Origin: Roseiarcus sp963770035
GTDB taxonomy: Bacteria > Pseudomonadota > Alphaproteobacteria > Rhizobiales > Beijerinckiaceae
DNA length: 64,000 bases
Direction: 5' to 3'
Assembly (NCBI GenBank): GCA_963770035.1
Contig: CAVYON010000004.1
Coordinates: 1-64,000, forward strand
The position numbers and the translations under genes were made by a program. The notes under the pieces were generated by a model. The model had not been told where the DNA came from, made no database searches, and was given only the letters and a program-made list of their open reading frames with translations. Positions 1 to 10,878 of this stretch are shown here, one piece after another; position 1 is the stretch's first letter, and each line of letters begins with the position of its first letter.

Positions 1-1150
1 CGTGCGCCAGCAGACCCGGATGGTCGGCCACGCGGTCCGCGGTATAAACACGGCCCTCTTAAGGGGCGGACCTCGCCTTCGAGCGGAGCGACGAGAGCCT
101 GAAGCAGGCCTGCGAGGCGCTGTGGCGCGACGTCACGACGGCCCAGCTACACCTTACCGGCGGGGGGGGGCGCCGACGCGTCGAGCGAGGGTTTCCACCG
201 AGCCTTACGACCTGCCGAATGAGATGGTTATGCCTGAGACCTGCGCCTCGGTCGCGCTCGTCTTCTGGGCTCAGCGCATGCTGCAAAAAGACCTCGACGG
301 CCGCTACGCCGACGTGATGGAGCTCGCGCTCTATAACGGCGCGCTGACCGGCCTCTCGCGCGAAGGAACCCACTATTTTCTACGCCAACCCGCTCGAGAG
401 CCGCGGCCAGCACCGGCGCTGGGCCTGGCACGTCTGTCCGTGCTGCACTGATGAAGGTTGCGCGCTCGGTAGCCGGCTACGCGCTGTCGACGGGGTGACA
501 CGGGCGTCGCCTTTCACCCTCTACGGCGGCTTCGAGAACGAAAGCGACCATCGGCGGCGTCGATATCGCGCCGGCTCGCTGAGAGAAGCGACTACCCTGG
601 GCCGGAGACATCGCCATCGAGATCGACCCCGGAGACGCCGGTCGCCTTTGATGGGAAGCTGCGCGTCCCGGGCTGGAGCGAGGGCGGGACGGCGACGGTT
701 AACGGCCAGCCGGCCGCGCTTCTCGTCGAGCGCGGCTACGCCACGATCCATCGCGCCGGACGAAGGGGGACGCCGTCGCGCTCCACTTGCCCATGCCGGC
801 CGAGCGGCTCCATGCGCACCCGCGCGTCCGCATGGACGTCGGACGCGTGGCGCTGAGGCGCGGCCCGCTGATCTATTGCGTGGAAGAGGCCGACAATCCG
901 GGCGCCCGGTCCAGAGCCTGACCCTGCCGCGCACGGCGCCGATCGAGGCGGCCTGGCGGGGCGACCTCTTCGGCGGGACCATGACCTGCGGCCGAGGCCA
1001 AGCGCCTCGTTCCCGGCGACGACGAAGGCCGGTCTATTCCCCTGTTGCCGCCGGCCGCCCGCGACGCGCCTCTACGCCCGTCCCTATTTCCTGTGGGCCA
1101 ACCGCGAGCCGGGCTCGATGCAGGTCTGGCTCGCGGAGGCGGTCGAATGA
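1..1150 (+). pseudogene. Left-arm copy of GH127 arabinofuranosidase (3' part, many indels)
   Basis: Mirror of 16253-17406. It encodes the C-terminal 60 % of the GH127 protein, scattered over all three frames by many small indels. It ends with the same stop codon, TGA at 1148-1150, in the frame reading WLAEAVE. Its value is that it keeps the frame across the site where the right-arm copy is shifted (LPRTAPIEAAWRGDLF here). Probably an assembly duplicate rather than a second gene. Confidence 0.8.
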
Positions 1151-1276
1151 GCCTCGACGCGCCATGGTCGGCGCCCGGGCCGGCCGGCGATTGGAGGAGC
1201 GGACGGCGACGGCCGCCCTTTGCGCCCACTGCGGCTGGCGAAAGCACCGGCCTGGGTTTTGACCATTGGGCTCCCC

Positions 1277-1474
1277 ATGCTGTTTCCTTGCCCCTTCTGC
1301 GGTCCGCGCGACGAGACCGAGTTCAGTTACGTCGGCGAGCCGAAGGCGCGCCCCGAGCCGGCCAAGACGGTCGGCGACGCCGCCTGGGCCGACTACCTCT
1401 ATGTCAACGCCAACCCCAAGGGCGAAGCCCCTGAGATCTGGCTGCACCTGACCTGCATGGACAGTTCGCCATGA
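1277..1474 (+). pseudogene. Left-arm copy of soxD
   Basis: Mirror of the soxD gene at 15866-16123. It starts at the same ATG and keeps the CPFCG zinc motif, but a small deletion after HLTCMD shifts the frame, so it ends early at 65 residues without the last quarter. Part of the duplicated arm. Confidence 0.8.
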
Positions 1475-1523
1475 CCGCGACAGCGACCAACGCGTTTCTC
1501 GAGCGAGCCGCAAGACGGACGCC

Positions 1524-4370
1524 GTGAGCGGTTTTCGTCTCCCGGACGGTGGCCAGTTCATCGCGGCCGGCCACTCGCCTTCAGTTTCGACGGCAAGCCC
1601 ACCTGGGCTTGGCCGGCGACAGCATCGCGTCGGCGCTTCTCGCCAACGGCGTGCGGATCGTCGGCCGCAGCTTCAAGTATCACCGGCCGCGCGGCGTCTG
1701 GGGCGCCTGGACCGAGGAGCCGAACGCCATCGTCGACGTGACGCGGGCGGGGCTGACGACGCCGAACCTGCGCGCGACCGTCGAGCCGCTCGAGAACGAT
1801 CTCTGCGGTCCGATCGGTCAACGCCGCGCCGACTGCGGCCGAGGATCGCTGAGCCCTCATCGACGCCGCCTCGCGCTTCATGCCTTCGGGCTTCGACTAC
1901 AAGACCTTCCTCTGGCCGCGCTGGGAGACGTTCGAGCCGATCGTCCGCGCCATGGCCGGTCTCGGCGTGGTCGACCCGCGCAATTGTCCGCCTGCCGAAA
2001 GCCAGCAGTTCAACGCCCATTGCGACTGCCTGATCGTCGGCGCCGGCCCAGCGGGACTGGCGGCGGCGGCGGCCGCGGCGCGCGCAGGCGAGGCCGTCGT
2101 CCTGATCGACGACCACGCTGACCTCGGCGGCCAACTCGTCCACCGCGGCGGGACGATCGAGGGCGGCGACGGACGCGCGTGGGCCGAGAGCGTCCGAGCG
2201 CTGCTTGCGGCGAACGGCGGCCGGGTGATGACGAGGACCACGGCCTTCGGCGTCTACGATCACAATCTCGTCTGCGCCTGGGAGCGGCGTGCGCCCCTGC
2301 CGGACGCCCTCTGGCGCATCCACCCGAAACGGATCGTTGTCGCCGCGGGCGCGATCGAGCGGCCGCTCATCGTGCCCGACAACGACCGGCCGGGCGTGAT
2401 GTCGGCCGACGCAGCGCTCGCCTACCTTCGCCGCTTCGCCGTGCTGGTCGGCCGACGGATCGCGGTGGCGACCAACAACGACAGCGCCTATCCCGCAGCG
2501 GAAGCGCTGGCAGAGGCTGGCGCCATGGTCGAGATCCTCGACACACGGGTCGATGGGCCCAAGTCGACGCTCAGAGTCCTCTACGGCGTCGAGGTCGAGG
2601 CCATTGCCGGCCGCTCCGGCGTCACGGGCGTTAAGGCTGGCGGCGCGCACGCTTCCGTTCGACGCGCTGCTCCTCTCCGGCGGCTGGACGCCGACCGTGC
2701 ACCTCTACCAGCAGGCGCGCGGCAAGCTCCGCTACGACGAACGCCTCGCCGCGCTCGTGCCCGCGGCCGAGGTCGAGGGGGTGACGGTCGCCGGCGCCGC
2801 GAACGGCGCGTTCACGCTCGACGAGGCGTTACGGCAAGGCCACGCTGCGGGCGGCGGCCAAGGCCCCGCGCCCAATGCGCCACCCGGGGTCTATCGCATC
2901 GCGCCCGCCTGGCCGAAGCCCGACGCGCCGGGGCGGCGCTGGATCGACTTCCAGAGCGACATGACGCTGAAAGACGTGGTCCTGGCCGGCCGCGAGGGTT
3001 ACGTCTCGGTCGAGCATCTGAAACGCTACACCACGCTCGGCATGGCGACCGACCAGGGCAAGACGTCGAACGTCAACGGCCTGGCGGCCATGGCCGCCCT
3101 CACCGGCCGCACGATCGACGAGACCGGAACGACCACGTACCGCCCGCCCTTCGTACCTGTGCCGATGACCGTGATCGGCGGACGGCGGCGCGGCGAGCTG
3201 ATGAACCCGCTGAAGCGGCTCCCGCTCGAAGCCGAGCACCGCGCCGACGGCGCGCAGATGCGCGAATACGGCGGCTGGCTCCGGCCCGCCTGGTACGGCG
3301 CGGACGATCCCGATCGCACGATCCAGCGCGAGGCCAGGCGCGCCCGCGAGACGGTCGCCCTGTTCGACGGCTCCTCGCTCGGCAAGATCGAGGTGATCGG
3401 TCCGGACGCGGCGAAGCTGGTCGACTTCCACAGCTACAACCGGCTCTCGACCCTAAGGCCCGGGCGAATCCGCTACGGCTTCATCCTGTCCGAGACCGGG
3501 ATCGTATTCGACGACGGCGTGACCCTGCGGCTCGCCGACGACCGGTTCCTCGTCTCGTGCTCCTCCGGCCACACCGAGGCGGTCGTCATGCGGCTCGAAC
3601 TCTGGCGGCAGGACCGGTTCGATCCGCGCCGCGTCGTGATCCACGATACCACCGCCCAGTGGGCGACGCTGACACTGACCGGCCCGCTCGCTCGCGACTG
3701 CGTCGCCGCGCTGGGCCTCGGGCTCGCGCTCGACGACGAGGGCCTGCCGCACATGGGATTCGCCGCGGGCGCCTTCGAAGGGGCGCCGCTCAGGATCGCG
3801 CGCGTGAGCTTCACCGGCGACCGCTCTTACGAGCTCTCGATCCCGGTTTCCAAGGCCGGCGCCCTGCGGGCGAGGATCGTCGCGGCGCTGCCGGCCCTTG
3901 GCGGCGGCTTTCTGGGCTCGGAGGCGCTGATGATCCTCAGGGCGGAGAAGGGCTATGTCATCGTCGGCAAGGACACCGATGGGACGACCATGCCGCACGA
4001 CCTGGGCGCCGCGGGGCCGCGCGATCAGCGCAAGGACGAGTATGTCGGCAAGCGCTCGCTGGTCATGGCGGTCGCTGAGGACCGGGGCCGCAAGCAGCTT
4101 GTCGGGCTCGAGGTCGGACAGGGCGAGACGCCGCTGCCGACCGGCGCGCATGTGATCGAAGGGACGGGGCAGGGGCGCCGCTCGCTCGGCTACGTCACGT
4201 CGAGCTACTGGAGCCCGACGCTCCAGCGCCCGGTAGCGCTCGGCCTGGTCGCCGACGGCGTTGCGCGGATGGGCCAGTCGCTCGGCGTCTATCACCTTGG
4301 GGCCGAGCGACGCCTCCGCATCGCCCCGGTCGCCGCGCTCGACCCGGAGGGGAAGCGGCTTCATGCGTGA
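1524..4370 (+). pseudogene. Left-arm copy of soxA (frameshifted)
   Basis: Mirror of soxA at 13022-15869, from the GTG start to the TGA at 4368-4370. It is broken by several indels in the first 350 bases and by an extra base near 2650. It reads cleanly through two places where the right arm is shifted: KSTLRVLYGVEVEA near 2570 and DEYVGKRSLVMAVAEDRG near 4040. Splicing the two arms gives one open subunit of about 949 residues. Confidence 0.85.
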
Positions 4371-4865
4371 GACGGACTGGACGCCGGCGCGCGGCGCCAA
4401 GGGCGCGCTGATCGCCAGGCCCGGCCTCACGGCGCGGGCGCGCAGCCGGATCGGCCAGACGCTGATCTCGGGCGACCTCGCCGCGGCGCTCGCCGAGCTT
4501 GCGCCGGGAGCGCCCTTCGTCGGCCTCTACGGGCCCGCGCCCGGATGGGCCTATGCGCTGCGCATCGCGCCAGACAAGGCGCTGTTGGTGACGCCGGCCC
4601 CGATCCGCGCCGCCGAGGGCTGGCGCGAGGGCTGGGCGGCGACCCCGGTCGACGACGGTTGGGTCGCGCTCGACGTCAAGGGAGCGCAGGCGCCGCTCGT
4701 CCTGATGCAGGCGACCGCCGCCGACCTTGGGCGGGCTCGCCGTCGGCGGCCCTCCTGTTCGCCGGCCTGCGCTGCCTGCTGGCCCGCACCCAAGCGGGTT
4801 TCCGCCTGCATGTCGAGCGGCCGTGGCTCGAGGCGCTGCTGACCTGGCTCGACGGGGCGTCATAG
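4363..4865 (+). pseudogene. Left-arm copy of soxG
   Basis: Mirror of soxG at 12526-13029, overlapping the soxA copy by eight bases as in the right arm. Intact for about 120 residues, then shifted near 4730 (one base lost after MQATAADL). The same TAG stop follows in another frame. Confidence 0.8.
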
Positions 4866-4903
4866 CCCGTCGACAGACGGACGTCCTGGCGGACGCCCTT
4901 TTT
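4866..4903 (+). terminator. Rho-independent terminator of the soxG copy; REP-like hairpin
   Basis: Directly after the stop: a small CCCGTC/GACGG hairpin, then GGACGTCC-tggc-GGACGCCC followed by TTTTT. One A-C mismatch in the stem. Mirror of 12488-12525. Confidence 0.7.
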
Positions 4904-5420
4904 GGGGGAACGCGCCCGGCGGGGCGATTTCAGTTTCCTTCAGAAGTCTTCCAAAAGCTTCAATTTCTTTCCGCAAGGGCTTCAAAGAATTTCCATTTCT
5001 TTCCAAAAGTTGCAAAAAATTTCCGCGAATCGGGGCTTATCAATGGGTTACGGGCGAGTGAAACGGAAAAATCCTGCAGGCGAACCCCTGTCCGTCGCGG
5101 CCCTGTCCCGCGCGGCTGAATGGCGCCGTCCCGCCTTTCCTCGTCCATGCCGTCCTCGCTCGCCGGCCTGACGCAGCCTCATTGTCCGGAAGAATAACCA
5201 TAGCACAGAATTTGAGTTCAAAAAAGCATTTGTCACCGGGAGAGCGCCGAGCCTCGAGGGCCAGGGTGAGCGGACTTGGCGATTGGCCGCGGACGCTCGC
5301 CTCGCCCCTCGTCCTAACCTCTCCCTGCCCTGCGACACGAGTGGGAGAAGGGACGCGCGCTTCCAACGGCAATCGCCTCATCGGCGAAGCGCCGCCTCGC
5401 GTTCGGACAGCGCCACGCCC
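4904..5420. other. Intergenic, left-arm copy of 11971-12487
   Basis: It holds the pyrimidine-rich TTTCC-type repeats (about 4928-5025) and the promoter-like AT-rich stretch seen in the right arm. No separate gene is supported. Confidence 0.6.
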
Positions 5421-6048
5421 TCACAGATGCTCGGTGCGACGGGCCCAGACGTTGTCCCAGAGCGTGTCGCGGTCCGCATCGAACACTAAGGTCGGATCAG
5501 CCTCCGCGGTCGCCCAGGCCCCGGCTTCGATCTCCTTGTCGAGTTGCTGCGGTCCCCAGCCGGCGTAGCCGAAGGCCACCAGGGTCTTGGCGGGTCCGCT
5601 CTTTGCGGCGATGTCGCGCAAGATCGTGACGTTCGACGTCACCGACAGGCGATCGTTGACGGCGATTGTGTGCGTTCGCTTATACTCAGCGCTGTGGACG
5701 ACGAAGCCGACTTCCGGCTGGACTGGCCCGCCTGCAAAAACGCGCACGCTGCCCCCGACGCCGGCGCTCTTTTCCCCGACTGCGTCGAGAAGGCTCGCGA
5801 GGGGTTGCTCGCCGACCGGCCGGTTGACGACAATTCCGAGGGCGCCGGTCGCATCGTCCTCGACGATCAGGATGACCGTCTGCTCGAAGCGCGGATCGCT
5901 CATTTCGGCGCGGCGACCAGGAACTGGCCGGCGAGCGAGGCGCGGGCGGGCGCGTCTTCCGGCGCGGTCGGCAACGCCGCTTTGAGGAATGCGGTCTGCA
6001 GGACGAAGGCTGCAACGACGAGGCCCAGACGAGCAATCGCGGACATGG
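5421..6048 (-). pseudogene. Left-arm copy of YqgE/AlgH family gene
   Basis: Mirror of 11344-11970. The main domain is intact from PEMSDPRFEQ onward, but a lost G near 5910 separates it from the N-terminal 45 residues (MSAIARLGLVVAA...), which lie in another frame. Part of the duplicated arm. Confidence 0.8.
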
Positions 6049-6513
6049 CTCACCCGAAGCGTCTTGCGGGGACGGGGCCGAGCCTAGCACGGGGGCGACG
6101 GTTGCCAAAGGAGGGCGCGTGGCGGACGTTCCCGCGGCGCGCCGCCCTACGTTCCTCGCCCGCTCGACGGAACGGCAGGAGTACGCAAGCAGCGGCCATT
6201 CCGCGATGGCCCGGCGAACGCGCCATATCCGGCCCCTTGCTGATTGGGTGGACGGCGCCCCGAACGGCATCAAGCGTGCCAAGATGGTCGTCGTTGCAAG
6301 CGCCATCTGGAAGGGAGCCGTTCCCCGTCCGTCTCGGTACGGGAAAGGAGCGCCAAAGGAGATGTTCCGGTCTCACGCACAGGGCTGAACATGGCTGTGA
6401 GGCCGCGACCCTCGCCGCATCCTCGAATTTTCCCCCTCGGCGCGAGCGGCTACGACAGGCTTTTGGCCCTGATCACGCGTCTTCGTGACGATCTCGTCGA
6501 ACGAGAAGCGCCA

Positions 6514-7130
6514 TCAACGTCGCTTTATGATGACCAATGCGCCGGCAAATTGATCATGCAGTGCTTGCTTCTTTTCAGTGAAGGCAACCATCAGAAAGCC
6601 GATACCCAAGATTAATGATGAAACAAGTTTCCCCCAATATCGCACGTTTGCCTGTCCAAACCCAATCCTCTTGAATTCATAGTTCGTAACAATCATTTTC
6701 AAAACCATTTTCCCCGGTGTCGCTTGCATTGAAGAAGCTTCCAATGCGGTAAAATATAGATAATCGGCTGCAATACCCCATAAAAAACCAAATACACCAG
6801 CCACAACACCAATCGAGTCAGAATGATATCGCCTCCAGTCGTGGCCGCCGCTGAAAATCCGTACATCAAACCAATAAAGCTACCTCCAATACATCCAATA
6901 ATTACTACTATCATCGAGTTGATCAAAAATGCCACGAATCTTCGCCAAAATCCAGCGTAATTTGCCGTGTCCTGATTTTCCTCAAAATGTTGTGCTGCAT
7001 TCAGCGCATCAGGGCGGGCATCTACTTCAGTATGAAAGCGAAAATATTGTTGATAAAACTCGTCGGCGCTCAACGCTCCGGAGCTCTTTAACTTCTGCGG
7101 TCTTTCAAGAGCCTCGATACAATCAACCAC
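6514..7130 (-). pseudogene. Left-arm copy of SHOCT-RDD membrane protein
   Basis: Mirror of 10262-10878. Here the N-terminal SHOCT part joins the RDD domain in one frame from GTG at 7130 (EVDARPDALNAAQHFEENQD), which shows how the right-arm copy should read. This copy has its own shift near 6830, where GGDISSDSIG becomes GGDIILTRL. Neither arm alone gives an unbroken gene. Confidence 0.8.
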
Positions 7131-8022
7131 AGCAGGGCCCTATACCAGTTACAGCCCCAACTTCCGAGTGCGGCCTCTCCCACTTGGCCGAAAAGCTTGC
7201 CGTCGTCGTCAAGGCGACCCTCTTGCGTGAGGCGCGATAACCCGCAAACCCAAGGCTTGCGAAGCCCGCCAGCATCATCACCCAGGTCGTTGGTTCGGGG
7301 ACCCCACCGATCGGCTGAGGCGCGACCCAGAGCAAAGGCGACGGGGCGCTGTGGGAAAAGTCGATGAGCGGTTCAGCTACGGGCAACGCGTCGATTGGCC
7401 CAAAAGCGCTCAGCGGGTTGCGGCCGAACTGATCGGCTAAAGGCGGCGACGGCGCGATGCTTTCGAGTGTGAAGCTTGAGCTGTTCGAGGAGGCCTGAAC
7501 GTCTTCCGTCTGAGACATATTCTCGTCTGAAGCTCCTGTCGGGTGATGAGGCCGTTTACGTTTAATAGCGCTTTGGACGACCAGCTCGAAAGCGAATCGG
7601 AAAAATGAATTGCCGCCCAGCGTGTATTGGTCCTCGCTGTCCCCGCCCAACAGGATCGGCGGGAAGGTCGGCGCGGATCCGAGGATTTGTAGGCGGACGT
7701 CAGACCCGCCCAAACCCGACCCACAGCGCTGCGAGTTGCCGGCGCTCAGACAGCCGGCGACCGCTATCGCCGTCGGAATCCACAACGATCCAAAAAAGCC
7801 TTCCGACGCATTTGACACCACTGCGAACTCAGCATGCCCCTGGCTAGGCGCGCCTCCGCCTCCTGCGGCCAAAGTGTGGACAGGTTGCGGCTGGAAAATC
7901 CTGTAGAAAACGGTAGCCGTTGTAGCGGAAGCAGTCGAAACCGCCAATGCCACAACTACCATAAAGGCTTTTCCACTCAAGGCGGCTGCCCCATTATGAG
8001 CAATTTTCAACGTCGTTAACAA
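7123..8022 (-). pseudogene. Left-arm copy of PEP-CTERM protein gene
   Basis: Mirror of 9367-10269, open over its whole length here too. A short segment near 7775 reads SLWIPTAIAVAGC instead of SFVDSDGDSGSPAC because of two compensating indels. The PEP-CTERM segment is identical in both arms. Confidence 0.8.
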
Positions 8023-8256
8023 TTAAACGATAACATGTAAACGCCGAAGTGCAAGTAAACACCAGTCACGTGTGCCCGTATTTCGACGTAATGGTTCGCT
8101 GAGGTCTCTGACCTGTCCCGCGCTGGTCTCCTTGTACCGGCAATTTCTCAGGCGGTTTCTAAAGGGATCGGTTTCGAAAGCCTCTGCGGCGCTTTGAATT
8201 GTTGGATTAAGGCCGGAAATCGACCGCCTTCCCACCTCGCGGTTCGGAGCGCCGCT

Positions 8257-8640
8257 TTACGTTGATTCCGGTCGCTCGGCGCGGCAGCGCAATCGCAGAT
8301 CTCGACCCGCACGCGTTCGCTTTCGCCCTCCCCGTCCCAGAGCCGCGCGATCGCCTTCAGGGGCGCGGCGAGACTGCGGTAGGTTTCGAGGCCGATTCCT
8401 GTCCATGATCGTCTGCTCGTGGCGGTCGGAGAGGGCGTGCAACTCGGTCATCAGGCTTTTGCCCTTTTCGGTCAGCATCAGCGCATAGCTGCGGCGATCG
8501 CCCGGGGTCGGTCGCGGCGCACCAGCTTTCGTCTCTCGAGCAGGTCGATCATGGCGATGAACGTGGTGTGCTTGACGGCCGAGCGCGGCGCTGACCTCGC
8601 CCTGCTTCAGGCCAGGATTGCATTCGATCACCGTCAGGAT
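8257..8640 (-). pseudogene. Left-arm copy of truncated MarR regulator
   Basis: Mirror of the MarR fragment at 8717-9068, with a shift after GEVSAALG and another near DRHEQTIM. The first 40 bases after the loop are poorly conserved between the arms. Confidence 0.7.
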
Positions 8641-8681
8641 CGAACATCGCCTTGTTCTAATGTCGTGGGCTTCAAAGGCGG

Positions 8682-8701
8682 TGTTCAGGGATTTCTCTTC
8701 G
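8682..8701. other. Loop at the centre of the inverted repeat
   Basis: Twenty unpaired bases between the stems GGGCTTCAAAGGCGG (8667-8681) and its reverse complement (8702-8716). The MarR-family reading frame coming from the right arm runs into this point and has no start codon on its own side, so the sequence beyond the loop is not the natural upstream sequence of that gene. Confidence 0.8.
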
Positions 8702-8716
8702 CCGCCTTTGAAGCCC

Positions 8717-9068
8717 GGTCCACATCCGCCCCGGGCAATATTCGATCCTGACGGTGATCGAATGCAATCCTGGCCTGAAGCAGGGCGAGGTCAGCGCCGC
8801 GCTCGGCATCAAGCGCGCCAATTTCGTCGCCATGATCGACCTGCTCGAGAGACGAAAGCTGGTGCGCCGCGACCCAACCCCGGGCGATCGCCGCAGCTAT
8901 GCGCTGATGCTGACCGAAAAGGGCAAAAGCCTGATGACCGAGTTGCACGCCCTCTCCGACCGCCACGAGCAGACGATCATCGACGCGATCGGCCTCGAAA
9001 CCTACCGCAGCCGGGCCGCGCCCCAAAAGGCGATCGCGCGGCTCTGGGACGGGGAGGGCGAAAGCTGA
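8717..9068 (+). pseudogene. MarR-family transcriptional regulator, 5' end cut off by the fold-back
   Basis: From GTG 8754 the frame reads MIECNPGLKQGEVSAALG and on to a winged-helix MarR domain: recognition helix IKRANFVAMIDLLERRK, then the wing DPTPGDRRSYALMLTEKG. Upstream in the same frame it continues RPGQYSILTVIE, a typical MarR segment, until it reaches the loop. Family members have about 140-160 residues, so roughly the first 40 are missing, including the start codon and dimerisation helix. The true upstream sequence is therefore absent from this assembly. MarR proteins are cytosolic repressors that usually answer small aromatic or oxidant ligands; no target can be named here. Confidence 0.8.
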
Positions 9069-9366
9069 ACGCGTGCGGGTCGAGATCTGCGATTGCGCTG
9101 CCGCGCCGAGCGACCGGAGTTGACGTAAAGCGGGCGCTCCGAACCGCGACGGTGGGAAGGCGGTCGATTTCCGGCCTTAATCCAAGAATTCAAAGCGCCG
9201 CAGAGGCTTTCAAAACCGATCCGCTTTAGAAACCCGCCGGAGAAATTGCCGGTAGAAGGAGACCAGCGCGGGACAGGTCAGAGACCTCAGCGAACCATTA
9301 CGTCGAAATACGGGCACACGTGACTGGTGTTTACTTGCACTTCGGCGTTTACATGTTATCGTTTAA
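9069..9366. other. Intergenic between MarR fragment and PEP-CTERM gene
   Basis: No gene. It contains the promoter candidate at 9335-9362 and otherwise unstructured sequence with GC lower than its surroundings near 9300-9366. Confidence 0.5.
9335..9362 (+). promoter_or_regulatory. Candidate sigma-70 promoter of PEP-CTERM gene
   Basis: TTGCAC at 9335-9340, a 16-base spacer, and TATCGT at 9357-9362, just before the reading frame. Identical in both arms. Confidence 0.4.
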
Positions 9367-10269
9367 TTGTTAACGACGTTGAAAATTGCTCATAATGGGG
9401 CAGCCGCCTTGAGTGGAAAAGCCTTTATCGTAGTTGTGGCATTGGCGGCTTCGACTGCTTCCGCTACAACGGCTACCGTTTTCTACAGGATTTTCCAGCC
9501 GCAACCTGTCCACACTTTGGCCGCAGGAGGCGGAGGCGCGCCTAGCCAGGGGCATGCTGAGTTCGCAGTGGTGTCAAATGCGTCGGAAGGCTTTTTTGGA
9601 TCCTTCGTGGATTCCGACGGCGATAGCGGGTCGCCGGCCTGTCTGAGCGCCGGCGACTCCCAGCGCTGTGGGTCGGGTTTGGGCGGGTCTGACGTCCGCC
9701 TACAAATCCTCGGATCCGCGCCGACCTTCCCGCCGATCCTGTTGGGCGGGGACAGCGAGGACCAATACACGCTGGGCGGCAATTCATTTTTCCGATTCGC
9801 TTTCGAGCTGGTCGTCCAAAGCGCTATTAAACGTAAACGGCCTCATCACCCGACAGGAGCTTCAGACGAGAATATGTCTCAGACGGAAGACGTTCAGGCC
9901 TCCTCGAACAGCTCAAGCTTCACACTCGAAAGCATCGCGCCGTCGCCGCCTTTAGCCGATCAGTTCGGCCGCAACCCGCTGAGCGCTTTTGGGCCAATCG
10001 ACGCGTTGCCCGTAGCTGAACCGCTCATCGACTTTTCCCACAGCGCCCCGTCGCCTTTGCTCTGGGTCGCGCCTCAGCCGATCGGTGGGGTCCCCGAACC
10101 AACGACCTGGGTGATGATGCTGGCGGGCTTCGCAAGCCTTGGGTTTGCGGGTTATCGCGCCTCACGCAAGAGGGTCGCCTTGACGACGACGGCAAGCTTT
10201 TCGGCCAAGTGGGAGAGGCCGCACTCGGAAGTTGGGGCTGTAACTGGTATAGGGCCCTGCTGTGGTTGA
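9367..10269 (+). CDS. PEP-CTERM sorting domain protein
   Basis: A 300-residue exported protein. The N terminus has a signal-like segment (AFIVVVALAASTASA, about residues 19-33). A serine/glycine-rich body carries no known enzymatic domain. Near residues 242-269 lies a PEP-CTERM tripartite signal: VPEPTTW, a hydrophobic helix, then YRASRKR. Such proteins are anchored and then processed by an exosortase (XrtA family) during biofilm or exopolysaccharide assembly; no exosortase is in this window. Unusually, 31 residues follow the basic cluster, whereas the motif normally ends the protein, so a frameshift near the 3' end is possible. The start is uncertain: TTG at 9367 or TTG at 9379. The stop overlaps the next gene by eight bases. 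Confidence 0.75.
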   Translation: MLTTLKIAHNGAAALSGKAFIVVVALAASTASATTATVFYRIFQPQPVHTLAAGGGGAPSQGHAEFAVVSNASEGFFGSFVDSDGDSGSPACLSAGDSQRCGSGLGGSDVRLQILGSAPTFPPILLGGDSEDQYTLGGNSFFRFAFELVVQSAIKRKRPHHPTGASDENMSQTEDVQASSNSSSFTLESIAPSPPLADQFGRNPLSAFGPIDALPVAEPLIDFSHSAPSPLLWVAPQPIGGVPEPTTWVMMLAGFASLGFAGYRASRKRVALTTTASFSAKWERPHSEVGAVTGIGPCCG

Positions 10270-10878
10270 TTGTATCGAGGCTCTTGAAAGACCGCAGAAG
10301 TTAAAGAGCTCCGGAGCGTTGAGCGCCGACGAGTTTTATCAACAATATTTTCGCTTTCATACTGAAGTAGATCCCGCCCTGATGCGCTGAATGCAGCACA
10401 ACATTTTGAGGAAAATCAGGACACGGCAAATTACGCTGGATTTTGGCGAAGATTCGTGGCATTTTTGATCAACTCGATGATAGTAGTAATTATTGGATGT
10501 ATTGGAGGTAGCTTTATTGGTTTGATGTACGGATTTTCAGCGGCGGCCACGACTGGAGGCGATATTAGTTCTGACTCGATTGGTGTTGTGGCTGGTGTAT
10601 TTGGTTTTTTATGGGGTATTGCAGCCGATTATCTATATTTTACCGCATTGGAAGCTTCTTCAATGCAAGCGACACCGGGGAAAATGGTTTTGAAAATGAT
10701 TGTTACGAACTATGAATTCAAGAGGATTGGGTTTGGACAGGCAAACGTGCGATATTGGGGGAAACTTGTTTCATCATTAATCTTGGGTATCGGCTTTCTG
10801 ATGGTTGCCTTCACTGAAAAGAAGCAAGCACTGCATGATCAATTTGCCGGCGCATTGGTCATCATAAAGCGACGTTGA
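10262..10878 (+). CDS. SHOCT-RDD family membrane protein (frameshift near 10373)
   Basis: Residues 1-25 (ALERPQKLKSSGALSADEF) are a SHOCT-like element, a short helical oligomerisation motif. Then comes an RDD transmembrane domain: FWRRFVAFLINSMIV, two more hydrophobic segments, and the ATPGKMVLKMIV motif. RDD proteins are small inner-membrane proteins of mostly unknown function. In this arm one G is missing near 10373, splitting the gene; the left arm has it (EVDARPDAL). The correct protein has about 205 residues. The gene is much more AT-rich than its neighbours, which suggests it was acquired. The GTG start overlaps the PEP-CTERM stop, so the two may be cotranscribed. Confidence 0.75.

Larger units (their letters stand above)
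1..8681. repeat. Left arm of giant inverted repeat (probable fold-back copy)
   Basis: The whole stretch is the reverse complement of 8702-17406: base 1 pairs with about 17406, and 8681 pairs with 8702. All right-arm genes recur here in mirror order, broken by one-base indels and substitutions. Errors are densest in the first 1.5 kb and again within about 40 bases of the loop; the middle is almost identical. A clean 15-base stem (8667-8681 with 8702-8716) closes the loop. I read this as a fold-back or chimeric-read artefact at a contig end. A recent real duplication is the alternative. Confidence 0.95.
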
